In this document: one piece after another, positions 1-10,543 of the stretch
Layout: each line of letters starts with the position of its first letter
How positions within the stretch are numbered: position 1 is the first letter of the stretch
NCBI GenBank assembly: GCA_015501595.1
Contig: JADNRX010000082.1
Span: forward strand, 62,001-126,000
Origin: Hymenopellis radicata
Taxonomy: Eukaryota; Basidiomycota; Agaricomycetes; Agaricales; Physalacriaceae
Direction: 5' to 3'
DNA: 64,000 bases
Position numbers and translations under genes: made by a program
Notes under the pieces: generated by a model
The model's input: only the letters and a program-made list of their open reading frames with translations
What the model was told of the DNA's origin: nothing
Database searches by the model: none

Positions 1-9
1 ACAAAAATC

Positions 10-250
10 ATAGATTCGTGACTCAGCTCAGACTGGCAGCTCAATTCGGAAACCACGTGGTAACTCGTGATTCAACTCGCGATCTCAATTCAACTCGCGA
101 TCTCGATTCAACTCGCAATCTCGATTCTCAATTCAACTCGCGATACCAACTCAACTCGCTATACCAATTCAACCCGCCGGCCGCCATAGCAATTTAACTC
201 AAGATACCCATTCAACTCGCAATTCAAGTCGGGAAACCCAACACCAACAC
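10..250. repeat. Left terminus and subterminal CAACTCG array
   Basis: After the terminal TCGTGACT (16-23), a loose tandem series of TCAACTCG(C)-type units spaced about 10-25 bp apart runs from about 60 to 225. The orientation is inverted with respect to the right-end array at 24210-24325. Such subterminal motif clusters are commonly transposase binding sites; that role is inferred here. The candidate target duplication is ATAGAT at 10-15. Confidence 0.65.
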
Positions 251-379
251 ATAGGTCAGATAGGTTCTTATTGGTAATATAATTCATTGGAGAGTCTTTG
301 ATACATAACAACTTTGGAGCTCGAATAAGTAAAAACAGGTGCCATCAATCAGTCGAGCCTCTTCAAGACAGTAAGCAAG

Positions 380-830
380 TCAAGAAACAACAACGGAGAA
401 GGAGAAGGATACACACTCGATTTGAACAGCCGCCTCAGCCGCCTCCCACATCCTCTCAATGCGCATGTTGTGCGTAGACCTGAATAACATCAGACATAGC
501 TTGGCGCAGTAGAGAAAAGGCATACATTCCCCAACGATATCCCGGCAGAATTGCGCTACCAGGACCTTGTACTGCACTGGGTGGCGGGTTAGGTGCACCT
601 GCCAGCACTTCAGGTGGCGGGATAGGCGCGGCACTGAGCGCTTCAGGTAGCGGAGTAGTTGCTGTAGCTGGAACTCCTTTTACGGAAGCTAGCTCTTCCC
701 TTTTTGCAGAGACAAGCGATAACGCAGCAATAGTGGTCGACATTGGGTCGTCAATGGTGGTGGTTGGGGTAAGAAAAAAATCTTGACAGGTGACAGTTAG
801 TGGAAGCGAACCACAGCAGGATTCGAACAT
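380..830 (-). pseudogene. Decayed fragment with a DDE-integrase motif
   Basis: On the minus strand, a short stretch around 455-495 reads RSTHNMRIERMW. This matches RSVHNIRIERLW, the segment that carries the catalytic glutamate of the integrase encoded at 22352-24136. The match stops abruptly after the Trp. The overlapping frame (456-830) encodes a Pro/Ala-rich stretch with a PPPEVLAGAPNPPP-type repeat and no recognisable domain. I read this as a relic of a second integrase copy next to the left end. It is too short to be functional. Confidence 0.45.
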
Positions 831-1028
831 TTGTAGGTAGCAAAAAATCAGGGTCTTTGAACACTTGAGTCCACAAGTAGTATCGAAGCCGCTGGGCTAC
901 GTACATACATTGAGAATGCTCACCTCCCTCTCAATATTCAAAATCACAGTGTCTTGATGCCAAACCCACTGGCTACAGTTTGTGAAGAAGTTCTCTGCAC
1001 ATCAGGCTTATAAGAAGAGGTTTACCGT

Positions 1029-1550
1029 TTACAGAGCGGAGGAAGGGTCCCACCCAGCTGCACCCCAAACACATGAGACCCGTCGGCTCGATGAACACAA
1101 CTTGGTATTCATGCGTGTAGTCCAGCAGATGTTCCTCGTCAGCTTTGATTGAAAAGTGAAATCACATCGTGCCGGTCTCCATGTCGAGGTTGAAGGACGA
1201 CGGCGCGATAAGCTCTGTGCGCCGGAAACCATACTGCGGCCCGCCGCTTCTGGCACGAATACGGAGGACCAGTCGATGGTGATTGCGACGGCCTGCTCTT
1301 GAGGCAAGCGATGGGTAGGATTGTACAGGGCAGTAGGCGCGGATGATGAACCGAGGAAAAAGGTGTAGGCTTGGGTCCTCAAATCCCTTCACGGCACTAT
1401 GAGGCGTTTGAACACGAATTTCAGAAATTAGAGAGAATACACACGTATTGAATGGCTCCGATGACGCATCAAGGACGGTACTGTTCATGCTGAGAGGAAC
1501 GCGTCCATCATAGATGATCGACGCCGCAACGCTTAACACCAAAGTTGCTG
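1029..1550 (-). pseudogene. Broken copy of an unrecognised gene
   Basis: Protein-like sequence runs through this stretch on the minus strand but changes frame. One frame contains PTHRLPQEQAVAITIDW and FVPEAAGRS. The continuation in another frame contains FRRTELIAPSSFNLDMETG, followed by an in-frame TGA, and then HEYQVVFIEPTGLMCLGC. An intron-like segment lies near 1385-1440. I do not recognise the family. The frame switches and the stop argue for a pseudogene. It abuts the glutathione synthetase fragment directly, as expected for patchwork captured DNA. Confidence 0.4.
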
Positions 1551-1559
1551 GAAAGAGAA

Positions 1560-1925
1560 CACGGAGGCTCCTTCTCTCTGCGCCTTGAGCACTAGCGCGT
1601 GGTGTTTCTGCAATGCTTTCTGGATACCATCATCCTCATCCAGTCCCCACATCTCCATCAAGCTAGCACGTAATTCCTCTGCTCCGGTGGTGTCGACGAA
1701 CCGCTCGAGAACCCCTGGTTGGGCGAGCACCTGCTGCACCTTCTTGCCCCCAGCGAGCTGAAGAGGGATGGACGGGCACTTGATAGCCTTTGAACGCATA
1801 AGAAGGAAATGCATGTCATAGTTAGATTTTGCCAGATAATCAGTGGGCGTGTAACCGGCGCGATAGTAGATTTCTGTATGCTTGACAGTTAATACAGATG
1901 TTTGTGGGTTCACAGGTGACAGAGG
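1560..1925 (-). pseudogene. Glutathione synthetase fragment
   Basis: The minus-strand translation contains IYYRAGYTPTDY, RSKAIKCPSIPLQLAGGKK and VQQVLAQPGVLERF, then DEDDGIQKALQKHHALVLKAQREG. These are hallmark segments of eukaryotic glutathione synthetase (ATP-dependent joining of gamma-Glu-Cys and Gly; ATP-grasp fold). The similarity breaks off just after QREG, at the start of the Gly-rich ATP-binding loop, and the following residues are unrelated. Only about 110 of the usual roughly 500 residues are present. It lies inside the large transposon and looks like a captured host-gene piece. The protein match is strong, the partial status is clear, and no function is expected. Confidence 0.8.
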
Positions 1926-1974
1926 CCGACTGTGCGAGTTGATCAAAAGTTTGTCTTATGACTTTGATAGAGTA

Positions 1975-2862
1975 TCTAGGAGATTGCTTAGAACAGGGAG
2001 AGGCGGGTAGTCAAAGACAAAATCAACACCAGTAACACCACACTGTATATAGACGTTCTGCGGCGTGTTCGACTGTCCGCCGTCAGAGAGATCGCGCTGT
2101 ATTGATGGGGTATTGATCTTCCAAGTCATTAAATTCCACGAAATCCGACTTTCAAGAGGGGGCAACTCACTCTCTTTCCATCAAGAGTGCGGAACTGCGT
2201 CGACACGACTTTGAGGAAATACTGGAGCATATATTGGGCCTTGTTCATCCGCCCAACCGCACCGTCGCCTACATCACGATCAATCATAATTTCGAGAGCG
2301 AAGGGAACAGCAAAAACTCGTACCTTCAAACGAAAACTTGTGAATCGCTTGCGAGAAATCGTGGCGGTTCCCGTCATCGTGGAGGTACGGCACGAGCTCG
2401 TCTGGAACGAGCGACCCGCTGCCGGGCATAGGTGAATGTTACCGATGACCTTGTCCAGCCGCGGTTGACATACGCCGTGCGGACCTCCTCGCATGTATTG
2501 CAGCACTCGCTCTCGGCCTCCAGCCCCTCCGTAGCACGAGCCGCAATACCCGTCCTCCTTGGCCAAGTTCATCTTATCTAGGTCATTCTGCAGGTCCACG
2601 CTATATGACCCCGGCACTGCCTTGCCCATCGTGTCCAGCCGCGCCTTGAGAATATCATGCGTCAAGTACCGCTGCGTCTCCCGCTGACGTTCATCACGTC
2701 CAAGCTCAGCACCGCACAATAGCACGGTACCCGCGGAAATGTGACGTTCATATGGACAGTGAGCTTCTCGCCGCGACTCTTGTCGACGACGATGGAGGTG
2801 TAGACCCGGCGATAGTCGATTAATTCTATAGTCGAGAACACAACACTGTCGACTGGCATCAA
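1975..2862 (-). pseudogene. ERV46/ERGIC3 fragment with frameshifts
   Basis: In 5'-3' order on the minus strand the segments are: YRRVYTSIVVDKSRGEK; FPRVPCY; SLDVMNVSG; then in another frame LTHDILKARLD, DYCGSCYGG-like DGYCGSCYGG; in another frame ESECCNTCEEVRTAYVNRGW; DKVIGNIHLCP; FLKVVSTQFRTLDGK; and DLSDGGQSNTPQNVYIQ. These match the luminal part of Erv46, a COPII cargo receptor cycling between ER and Golgi. I see at least one 1-bp loss (near 2690) and one 1-bp gain (a GGGG run near 2530). Two segments behave as ordinary introns (about 2290-2345 and 2110-2165), so the source was genomic DNA rather than cDNA. The N-terminal membrane segment and the C-terminus are missing. Confidence 0.8.
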
Positions 2863-4048
2863 GCATTGCCCTCGCAGTTACAAGCAAAAGGCGGCTCACA
2901 GAATGCGTGGCCTTTTTCCTCCGCTTCGTATCTAACAATCTTGTCTCGAGAGGACTTGTGTGAGAGTATTGGGAAGGGGCTGACACTTGTCGATAACTGA
3001 TGGATGGTGGGAGTGCAGACTCTGTAGACAGATGTTGTTTCCAAAGGCAGAGGGGACCGCTTGGCGTCAAAGTGTTTCGAAAGGGACCAGGTACGCCCTC
3101 CGAAGATCAAAAGATCTTCATTCTCTGTTCCCGTGGACCTCTCAGGAGAATGGGAACATGGATCGTGCTCGTGTTGCGCAGCAGAGAGAGCGATATGAGC
3201 CTTTTCGTTCAATTTCACAAGAATGGGCTTTCAGAAATATTGTTCAGTGTACCGTTTAAGATATAAAGTCAATAAACTCACCAGGGCTTTTTTCGCGTCA
3301 GACATTAGGCTCTTGTAGGGTCATCGTCTTCGTCTTCTTCGACACATGTGATGACTCTGCTCATCAGCCAAGCACATTAGAGTCAGCCAGACATTCACCG
3401 CAGGCAGAATCATCTAGGTCGCATGTGTATGGGTCCAGCGAGCTGTCCAGGGGAGGACCTGAATAAGGATGAGTATGAGTATGAGTATGAGTTGGGGCTG
3501 ACCACTTCTGCCGCCTATTTAGCAACAGTCATGGCTCCGCGCTCACGCATCCCGGCCACGCGCTCGCGGTCGTCGAGGTAATGTCACAATTGGGTGGACA
3601 GGCAGATTGAAACCCTACACTGCCGACTAGTGATTTGGCACGGCCACTTGTCATTGAGACCGGTGAGTCACTGCGAGTTGAGACTGGGGAGTCTTTGCAA
3701 GTCGAGGGGTCGTAGAGGAAGAGCGATTCCTGCTAATCTCCTTATCAACACTGTATGTAGAATGACGAACTGCGAATATTACCTCTGGACCATGATTCGC
3801 GTGGGTGATCCTGGCGGAGAATCAAGATCCGTGTGACTGGAGGCGCGTTGAAGAGAAAGGTCACATCATGTTGTCCTATGTGGGTAGAGGCAACACAACA
3901 GAATGCAGGGCTTGTAGATTACAGACAGAGTATGTATAGAATGCTAAAATGATATGACACAGCGTATTGTATGAAGCAGATTCAGAGTATTGTATGAAGC
4001 AAGCAGCGTATCGTATGGAGTCGTATATTGTATGAAGCAGGTAGCGTA
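2863..4048. other. No convincing gene; short simple repeats
   Basis: Only short open frames without recognisable domains are seen. A GAGTAT trinucleotide-pair run lies near 3465-3492. A loose four-fold repeat of GTATTGTATGAAGCAG-like units occupies about 3960-4050, just downstream of the HECT-like gene. A stretch near 2860-3220 may be another eroded coding piece, but I could not identify it. Confidence 0.5.
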
Positions 4049-7000
4049 TTAAACGATTTCGAATGTGAAGTCTGATACTTTAAAGTATACGTCAAATTGA
4101 GCAAAGTTCTGTTCCTCATCCTGAGGAATTCGACTAAAACTGGTAATGAAGTCTTGGTTGAGTGTTACTTCAATTTCTCTGGAACAAATGTGGAAGACGA
4201 GCTGAAGACTGATTAGTTTCTACGTATGAAAAATATTAAAATGACATACGCCGTTCTCTGCAGCCCTAATGTTCGCTCGCTCGACATCCGGCATATCGTC
4301 GGGAAGCTCCTTGGGGAGTACGAATACTACCTATAGTAGTAGAACTCGTTCAGTATGAAATAACATTAGTGAAATCAGCGCATTACCTCAAAAAAGTTTC
4401 CTAGTGCCGGTAAGCGAGCCTCTGCAGAGCAGGTTCTGATGAACGAAGTCGTGTTTTTCAGACTATGTCGAAGCCATCGACATAATTGTTGCATAAACTG
4501 GCATTGGGCCAGTTCTGCCGCGGGCCCGGAGTTTCGTATGCGTGACGATCTTCGTAGAACAGATATCAGTGATTCTGGAGAGGATATATTTGCAAGAGTA
4601 TAGAGTGATCGTAGAATTTCTGGGGCGCGCTCGCGAAAGATCTGCAAGACAGTCAGTTACTAGAGAAACACAGTCTAAAAAAACAATGCACGTACGGTGC
4701 AAACATTATGCTCATCAGTTTCCTGTCCGATAAGGCGGTTGAAGCCTTCTTGTATGGCATTGATAATCGATGTATAATCAGCAGAAAGATGGGCTTGTGC
4801 ATTTCCCCAGGCGAGATGCGCTATCAGCGCATTCGTTGTATCCGCGACCTCTTCCCGAGTCATATTACGTAGATCATCCAACTGAATAAATCTGTCAGTG
4901 CCAAGTTTTAAGCAAACTAGAATTGCATACCTCGATGGAAAGCACGTCGATAATTAGCATTACAATTGGATCACGTGCCGTCAGTGTCATCATGCTGTTT
5001 GGAGGCCAATTGACAAGTGGGTCAAGCAGTTTTGGATGTAGAATGTCGATAAGGTCGGTGGAGAGTGTTTCAGCAAGGGGGATTCGGCGTATCAGTAAGC
5101 AGATGAGACTGGGAGAGATGGGAGCCAAATTGTGTCCCCACAACAAACAAAGCTTGAGAAAAAGACCAAAGGCCTCATAATAATGCAACGCGCTAGTTGA
5201 CGGTCGAAGAGTGGGAATTGTTGGTACGATGCATCCAGGACCGACACAAGTAAAGCGAGGGGATTGCGTAAACATTTCCATAACAGTAGAAATAACTGCG
5301 CGTTCGACACCTTCACCAATGGCAGGAGAACTGATGGACTGTTAGCGCCAAGTCAAGTTTGGATCAACGGAGCTCATACATATCAAACGCGCGATACTGA
5401 TAACCTAACGTTATCCACGTAAGTCGCCGTACTTGAACGTCTTGCTCTTGGACCGGTGATGGATCGCGACCTTGGAGTAGATCTAACAGAGATCGAAAGA
5501 ATGTATGCGCACTGGACTGTGCCGAAGATGCTATGATAGAGAAACTTGATTCGTAGGTCTGTTCATCGACGAGAAGGTCGTTGCATTGTGTTTGAAAGTC
5601 GTACAAATCAAGCGAGGTGATGTTATCAAATGTCGCATTGGCAGCCGAGGGCGCATCCTCAGTAGCCAAGACGGCACGATATGGGCCGATGGACATGTCC
5701 TCAATGTCATGCATTAGCAGATCTGCTTCGACCTGGTCTACGTCATTCAACGGTGCAGGAGGTGGTATTGGAGATGATGGAGAAGGAGATCTGCTAAGAC
5801 GTCTTGGTCGTCGTTGAGGAGATGGAGATCGACTGGGACGTCTTGGTCGTCGTCGAGAAGATGAAGATCGACTGGGACGTCTTGGTCGTCGTTGAGGAGA
5901 TACCTGAGGTGACAGTGTAGGGGGAATGTCGGATGATGTGCCGTTGTCAGGTGTAGACGTTGTCTAAAAGATGGTATAAACAACTTGAACATGACCATAG
6001 TGCGAAAGACTTACATCGGTGCAATTATACACTTCACACCATGAATCAGTATCGTCATTCATATCCTTAGATGCGGTATATAGACTGGAATTCAGTCCAT
6101 TCCACAAACGCTCGTATAAACAAGCGTGAGTTCCAGAAGGCGACAAAACACCATTTGGTGCATATGGTCCGATTACAATATCATATCGAGGGGCTAGAAA
6201 GCTGTATTAGCCTTTAGCGATATCGTAGAGATGAGAGATATACCCAAAATGAGAAGCAATTCCCGTTTGTCCTTGTCATCCTTGTTCTGTTCTACATTCG
6301 AGTACTTCCCGCAAGAATGAATAGCCTGCCCCACCGTTAGAGTCTCCGTATCGTCATACTTGCCAAGCTTCGCAGGCAAATTGGAGCCTGCCCGAGCAAT
6401 CTGCTTGCAGACTAGGGCATCCCACAATAGAGGTCGTGCCTGTAAAGCGGCTGCTGAGATGTGTGAGGTTTGCGGGGCGACGAACATCATCCCCGAGGTC
6501 TGCATAGCTGCGACCAGGGCATTATTCAAACGAGTTGCAATCAGCTGGTCTGGATTACTGTGCGGACCAGGAGCCCACATGAAGGAGAGCCCTAGACGCT
6601 TCGCTCGTACGCAAAACTCCGCCTGTTGCGGCCCGCGACCTGGGGCGCGGAAGGTAGTCCCACAAGATTCGTGTGAGACAGGGAATGGTGATAGGACAAC
6701 GCAAAAGATAACGGTTGCCGGAGTAAGTGGGGGTGCACGTGAACCTGTCGCTTGAGATAGTGCTCGAGCCCGTGATCGAGTAGAAGATGCTGAATATGTA
6801 AGCATGGGAGGATTGAGAAGCCGTGCGCTAGATGAGCCAGCAGAAGCGGCCTGTTGAGAGATTGGTAGGGTGGAAGATATGGGCTGGGCGATCCCTAAAG
6901 GTGAATAGCGTCGTTGAAGATCCGTTCTATCTCTTCCAGCGCGACGACGCGCACTTGGCTCTTGGGAGGGAAGAAATGATGATGGGGGATTCCATTCTCT

Positions 7001-7411
7001 TATTTCACCAGTAGTGGAAGGCGCTGGTGGGGGCTGAGCGGTTGTTGGCGGGGGTCGGGGGGTTGTTGAGGCAAGCACATGACTGAGATGAACAGCTCCG
7101 CAGTTGCGGCATTGAGCGCGAGGCCCTTGATCGTTCTAAAAACCATAAGATATTATACATGATGAGAGAGAAATAATCGTACAGTTGTCGATTGGAAATG
7201 CGTTGATTGTCCTGGACATACTCGGGGAGATGGCACTTGATGAGCGGCACGCGAATGCCCGCAGGCACATAACCCTGTCGTCTATGAAGAGTTAGAAATA
7301 GTGCAGCAAAAAGATATTCCATAGACGCACTGCTGGATCCAGCCAATAGCCTGCACATCTATGAGCACATCCACCCTCGACATGACATGGGTTATTTTCA
7401 TCTGTATTCAT
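4049..7411 (-). CDS. Cys-rich protein with HECT-like E3 ubiquitin ligase domain (969 aa)
   Basis: Ten exons give one open frame: 7411-7331, 7281-7183, 7135-6244, 6193-6015, 5963-5380, 5330-4931, 4881-4696, 4641-4387, 4330-4250 and 4201-4049. The N-terminus carries a dense Cys/His cluster (PCHVEGGCAHRC, LCACGH, CRNCGAVH) that probably binds zinc. A Ser/Pro-rich middle follows, with an Arg-Ser repeat (see separate entry). The last 330 residues follow the HECT layout: IGEGVERAV, FGLFLKLCLLWGHNLAPIS, IQEGFNRLIG, then RLPALGNFF and VFHICSREIEV. The last resembles the HTCFN segment around the catalytic Cys, which makes C925 the candidate nucleophile. HECT enzymes pass ubiquitin through a thioester; whether this one is active is inference. 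No stop or frameshift was found, which suggests recent selection. It is the first of four same-strand element genes. The HECT assignment rests on motif order only. Confidence 0.72.
5775..5905 (-). repeat. In-frame Arg-Ser repeat inside the HECT-like gene
   Basis: About three tandem copies of a 42-45 bp unit encode SP(Q/S)RRRPRRPSRS-like peptide inside exon 5 of the HECT-like gene. The length is a multiple of three, so the frame is kept. The encoded stretch is strongly basic and resembles RS-type or nucleic-acid-binding tails; that function is inferred from composition only. Confidence 0.8.
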
Positions 7412-7679
7412 GAGGAGAAAATATCAATGAAGGACCATGAATGAACGACTGTGGAAGAGAGAGAGAGAAAGAGAGAAAGGACGACACGTCATTTGGACTG
7501 CTCAGTTTTATGGGGGAAAGAATGAACGTGAATCGAAGCAGCCTCTTCACGTGATGTGCACGTGCCAGCGCGTTTCCTTAAAGGACGCGTTTTCTACAAT
7601 GAAACATTGGCGTAGCGGATATATACGATGTGCATAGCAGAAATACGTGATACATGATAGCAACGCGAGGATCCGAAGA

Positions 7680-9970
7680 TCAAGTCTTCTCAGCTTCAAA
7701 CTTGAAGATACCAGTTGCGGCGTCTTCATGGCAGATCTGGACATTGGAGTACCCAGTCGCTGTGAGACGCTTCCGCCACTCCTTCTCGTCAATAGTACAG
7801 TGCATGTGATCATCGGTATAATTTGAGCTATGCACGGTGCCGTCGGTATCAACTACGAGGATGTGCCCACCAGGCGCGAGCTTATCCACGTTCAAGCCAG
7901 GGATTATATCGTAGTGGCCGGCTCTTGTTCGCTCGCCTCATACATCTTCCCAACCATATTCTTGTAGGTGAAGGATTGCGCCAAGCTGCTGGCTAGCGAG
8001 TAAGAGAGATCTGGTCGCACAAGGCCTCGATGAGGAACTTCGTCAATCCACCGACACCTAGAGATACACAGTCAGCCGGTTTATTGAAACTAAAGAAACG
8101 AGATGCACACCTGCACCGACTTCCAATACCCTGATAGGACGCTGCGTCCCAAAGTCAGGAGACGAGACAAGCGACTTACATAAAGGTCTTCGCAGCCTCT
8201 TGGTTCATGCTGGTGAAAACCCTGTTCTCCCGATAGAAGCCGTCAATCATGTCGTCGGAGTACAACACTCCAACAGCGGCCTAATGTACGAGAAAAGCTT
8301 AGCAAAAGTTAGACATAAGAACTTTTACATACCGCTGGGAATTCCACGGAGGTGTGCACCTTTGCAATACGATCCGTCGTCTCGAACTATAGCGGGAAGA
8401 GCGTCTTGGAGCGTTCGTATTCTTCGTCTGTCTATATGCTTTGTGACTGTGTTCGGACGAAGTCTTCTATTGTGTCATACAACCGCTTGCGACTGATCTG
8501 TTGGTGAGTTAATATTTTTTTCAGGCCTGATGATGAGGCTCAGCACATACCTCCGATCCCACGCGAGGATGTTGACTGACGGTGTCCGCCATGACCAGGG
8601 GCCATGAAGGACCAGGCGTTTGGATACCGTCCCGTTAGATACTCGATACCAGTGTTTGCACTGGTTACAGCGATCAGCATATGAGGACAAAGCCAGAAAT
8701 GTAGAGAAAGCTTACCTAGCATAGTTCGTTTGACCGGCGGTGCCGAAACCAGCCACAGACGAGACTGCGAGTAAGAAGTCAAGTTTCTCGATGGCGACGG
8801 CCTTCTCCAGGGTGAAATACGCATCAGTCTTCGGCTTGAAAGGGATGGGGAAGCTTTCGGTATCTTGCTTCAAGAACAACCGGTCGGACAAGACGGCTGC
8901 TGTGAGCATGCAGCCGGCGAGGGGACGATCCAGCGAGCTGATCAACTTGGTAAGAGATTTCACTGATGAGGCGTCGCACGCCTCTAGCCAAAGGTCAAGA
9001 TCAGGACGGCTCTTAAGGTAGTCGACGGCACCACGCATGGCTCTGTTCTGGGCTCCGACAAGCTGACTAACACCTTTTCGGGTGGTAAGAGTGATATGTC
9101 GTGCACCTTTCTATTATCATACGACTCTCATTAGCATCAGCAACCTCAAGGAAACATGTTACTTACTCGGTACATCCAAATGGCGACTTGGAGTCCCAAA
9201 GAGCCCATTCCACCCAGAATAAGATAGAACTTGTCGTCTGCCAAAGTGAGAGTCTGCGAGACATCGAAACTTGATGGGAGCAATTGCTCAGGTGTGAGCG
9301 GGTTGTCGTTCCCGTTGACCTTCTGAACGGCACTGGTTAAGTGTGCATTGATTGTTGTCCCAACTAACCAGGGGTTTTAGGTCACGGCGGTGAGAGCGCC
9401 TTGGTCTGTATCCTCCCAGTTGAAGACAGAGACTCTGTCGATGCGGAGAATAGTACGAGCAGTGGTGGCGGATAGTCCGCACATGATAACATCCCCAGGG
9501 GACAGACGAGGAAGGATCAGGGGAAGCGAAGGAGAAACCAAAACTGGTTTGACGCCCAGATGCTCTAGGACACGCACTACAGAGGAAGCAAACTTGCTGG
9601 TGTTAAGGACAACGACTTGGATATCCTGTAAGCTTTTCAGTGGCCTGGAGTCCAGTCGAAGGCCAAGAGCCGCGAAAACCAACAGCAATGCAACATTAGC
9701 AGATGCTCGCTCGTCAGTGTTCTCGGGGATTTCAGCGATCTGGCCCTCGTGGACGAGGACGAAGTTGGACAGGGCAGACGGCGCGACGGAAACCACACAA
9801 GCTCCGACTTTGAACTGCGATGACCCACTGCGTGCGACTGTCCCAACGACGCCCCGGAGCCCGCCCTCCGCATCGGAAAGAGACGAGATCTTGATGAGTA
9901 CCTGATGAGGGCGGGGCAAGGGAAGCGCTGACTGAACGACAGTCTTCGCCTTGTCCACCATCCAGTACTT
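7680..9970 (-). pseudogene. Polyketide synthase fragment (ER-like, KR, methyltransferase regions)
   Basis: In transcription order: an enoylreductase-like stretch at 9961-9400 (GLRGVVGTVARSGSSQFKVG, VVVLNTSKFASSVVRVLEHLG); a ketoreductase with Rossmann start FYLILGGMGSLGLQ near 9240-9170, then PLAGCMLTAAVLSDRLF, LDFLLAVSSVAGFG and GQTNYAR at 9040-8712, then NTGIEYLTGRYPNAWSF; and finally a methyltransferase-like RPIRVLEVGAGVGGLTKF near 8130-8040 with its tail at 7895-7680. In-frame stops occur (near 9380 and within 8200-8520), and no ketosynthase or acyltransferase is present. It is therefore a partial, dead PKS. Intron-like gaps remain between the parts. It sits between two intact transposon genes, consistent with captured or inserted host DNA. 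The KR call is firm; the ER and methyltransferase calls are less so. Confidence 0.7.
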
Positions 9971-10543
9971 GTCATGGTCCAGAGATTCGGGAGCGCAGGC
10001 GGGGCATCAGCACCACACCCGAGGCATCGAGAGCAATTTCAGACTCAAGGGTAGCTAGTTCCTGCAAGGATGGAGAGGGAGACAGCGCGGAGAATGAGAG
10101 CGGGCACTATGGCTCTCTAGACTTCTGCTGCTTCGAATCCTTAAGCACAATCCTTGGCTTCCCTGTTTGCAGAATAGGCAGGAGTCTATGAATAGCATAT
10201 ATGGTACTCACCAACTTCCACCTCATCTTTCATATCTATACCAATGCTGCTCCTTCCCAGAGACGATGTCGAGCTTGCTGCAGCCCACGACGACGGGATA
10301 CAAACATCCTGGATTCACGACCGCCCTTAACCGCGACGCATTTGTAGCCTTTGGGCTGGTCCTTGTTTGTGGAGGTTAGAGGGTATGTGAGAGAGGATAT
10401 GGCGGTAGAGGCCAGATGGCGGATGTGGCAAAAGCCAGCCTATGCTAGTATTTCTCACGCAGTGCGCTCTCTCATGGCCAATAATCCATTGTCAACCGTT
10501 TCTACATTCCGCGCTATGTATTCTTAATCTTCACCAATAATAA
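9971..10543. other. No gene seen
   Basis: This is the spacer between the PKS remnant and the 3' end of the chromodomain gene. Short frames only; no domain or clear repeat was recognised. Confidence 0.5.

Noticed and set aside
795..905. tRNA-like pieces on the minus strand (GTTCGAATCC, TAGCCCAGCGGC)
   Set aside because: The T-loop sequence is present, but its stem does not pair and no acceptor stem can be formed; at best an eroded tRNA-derived piece.
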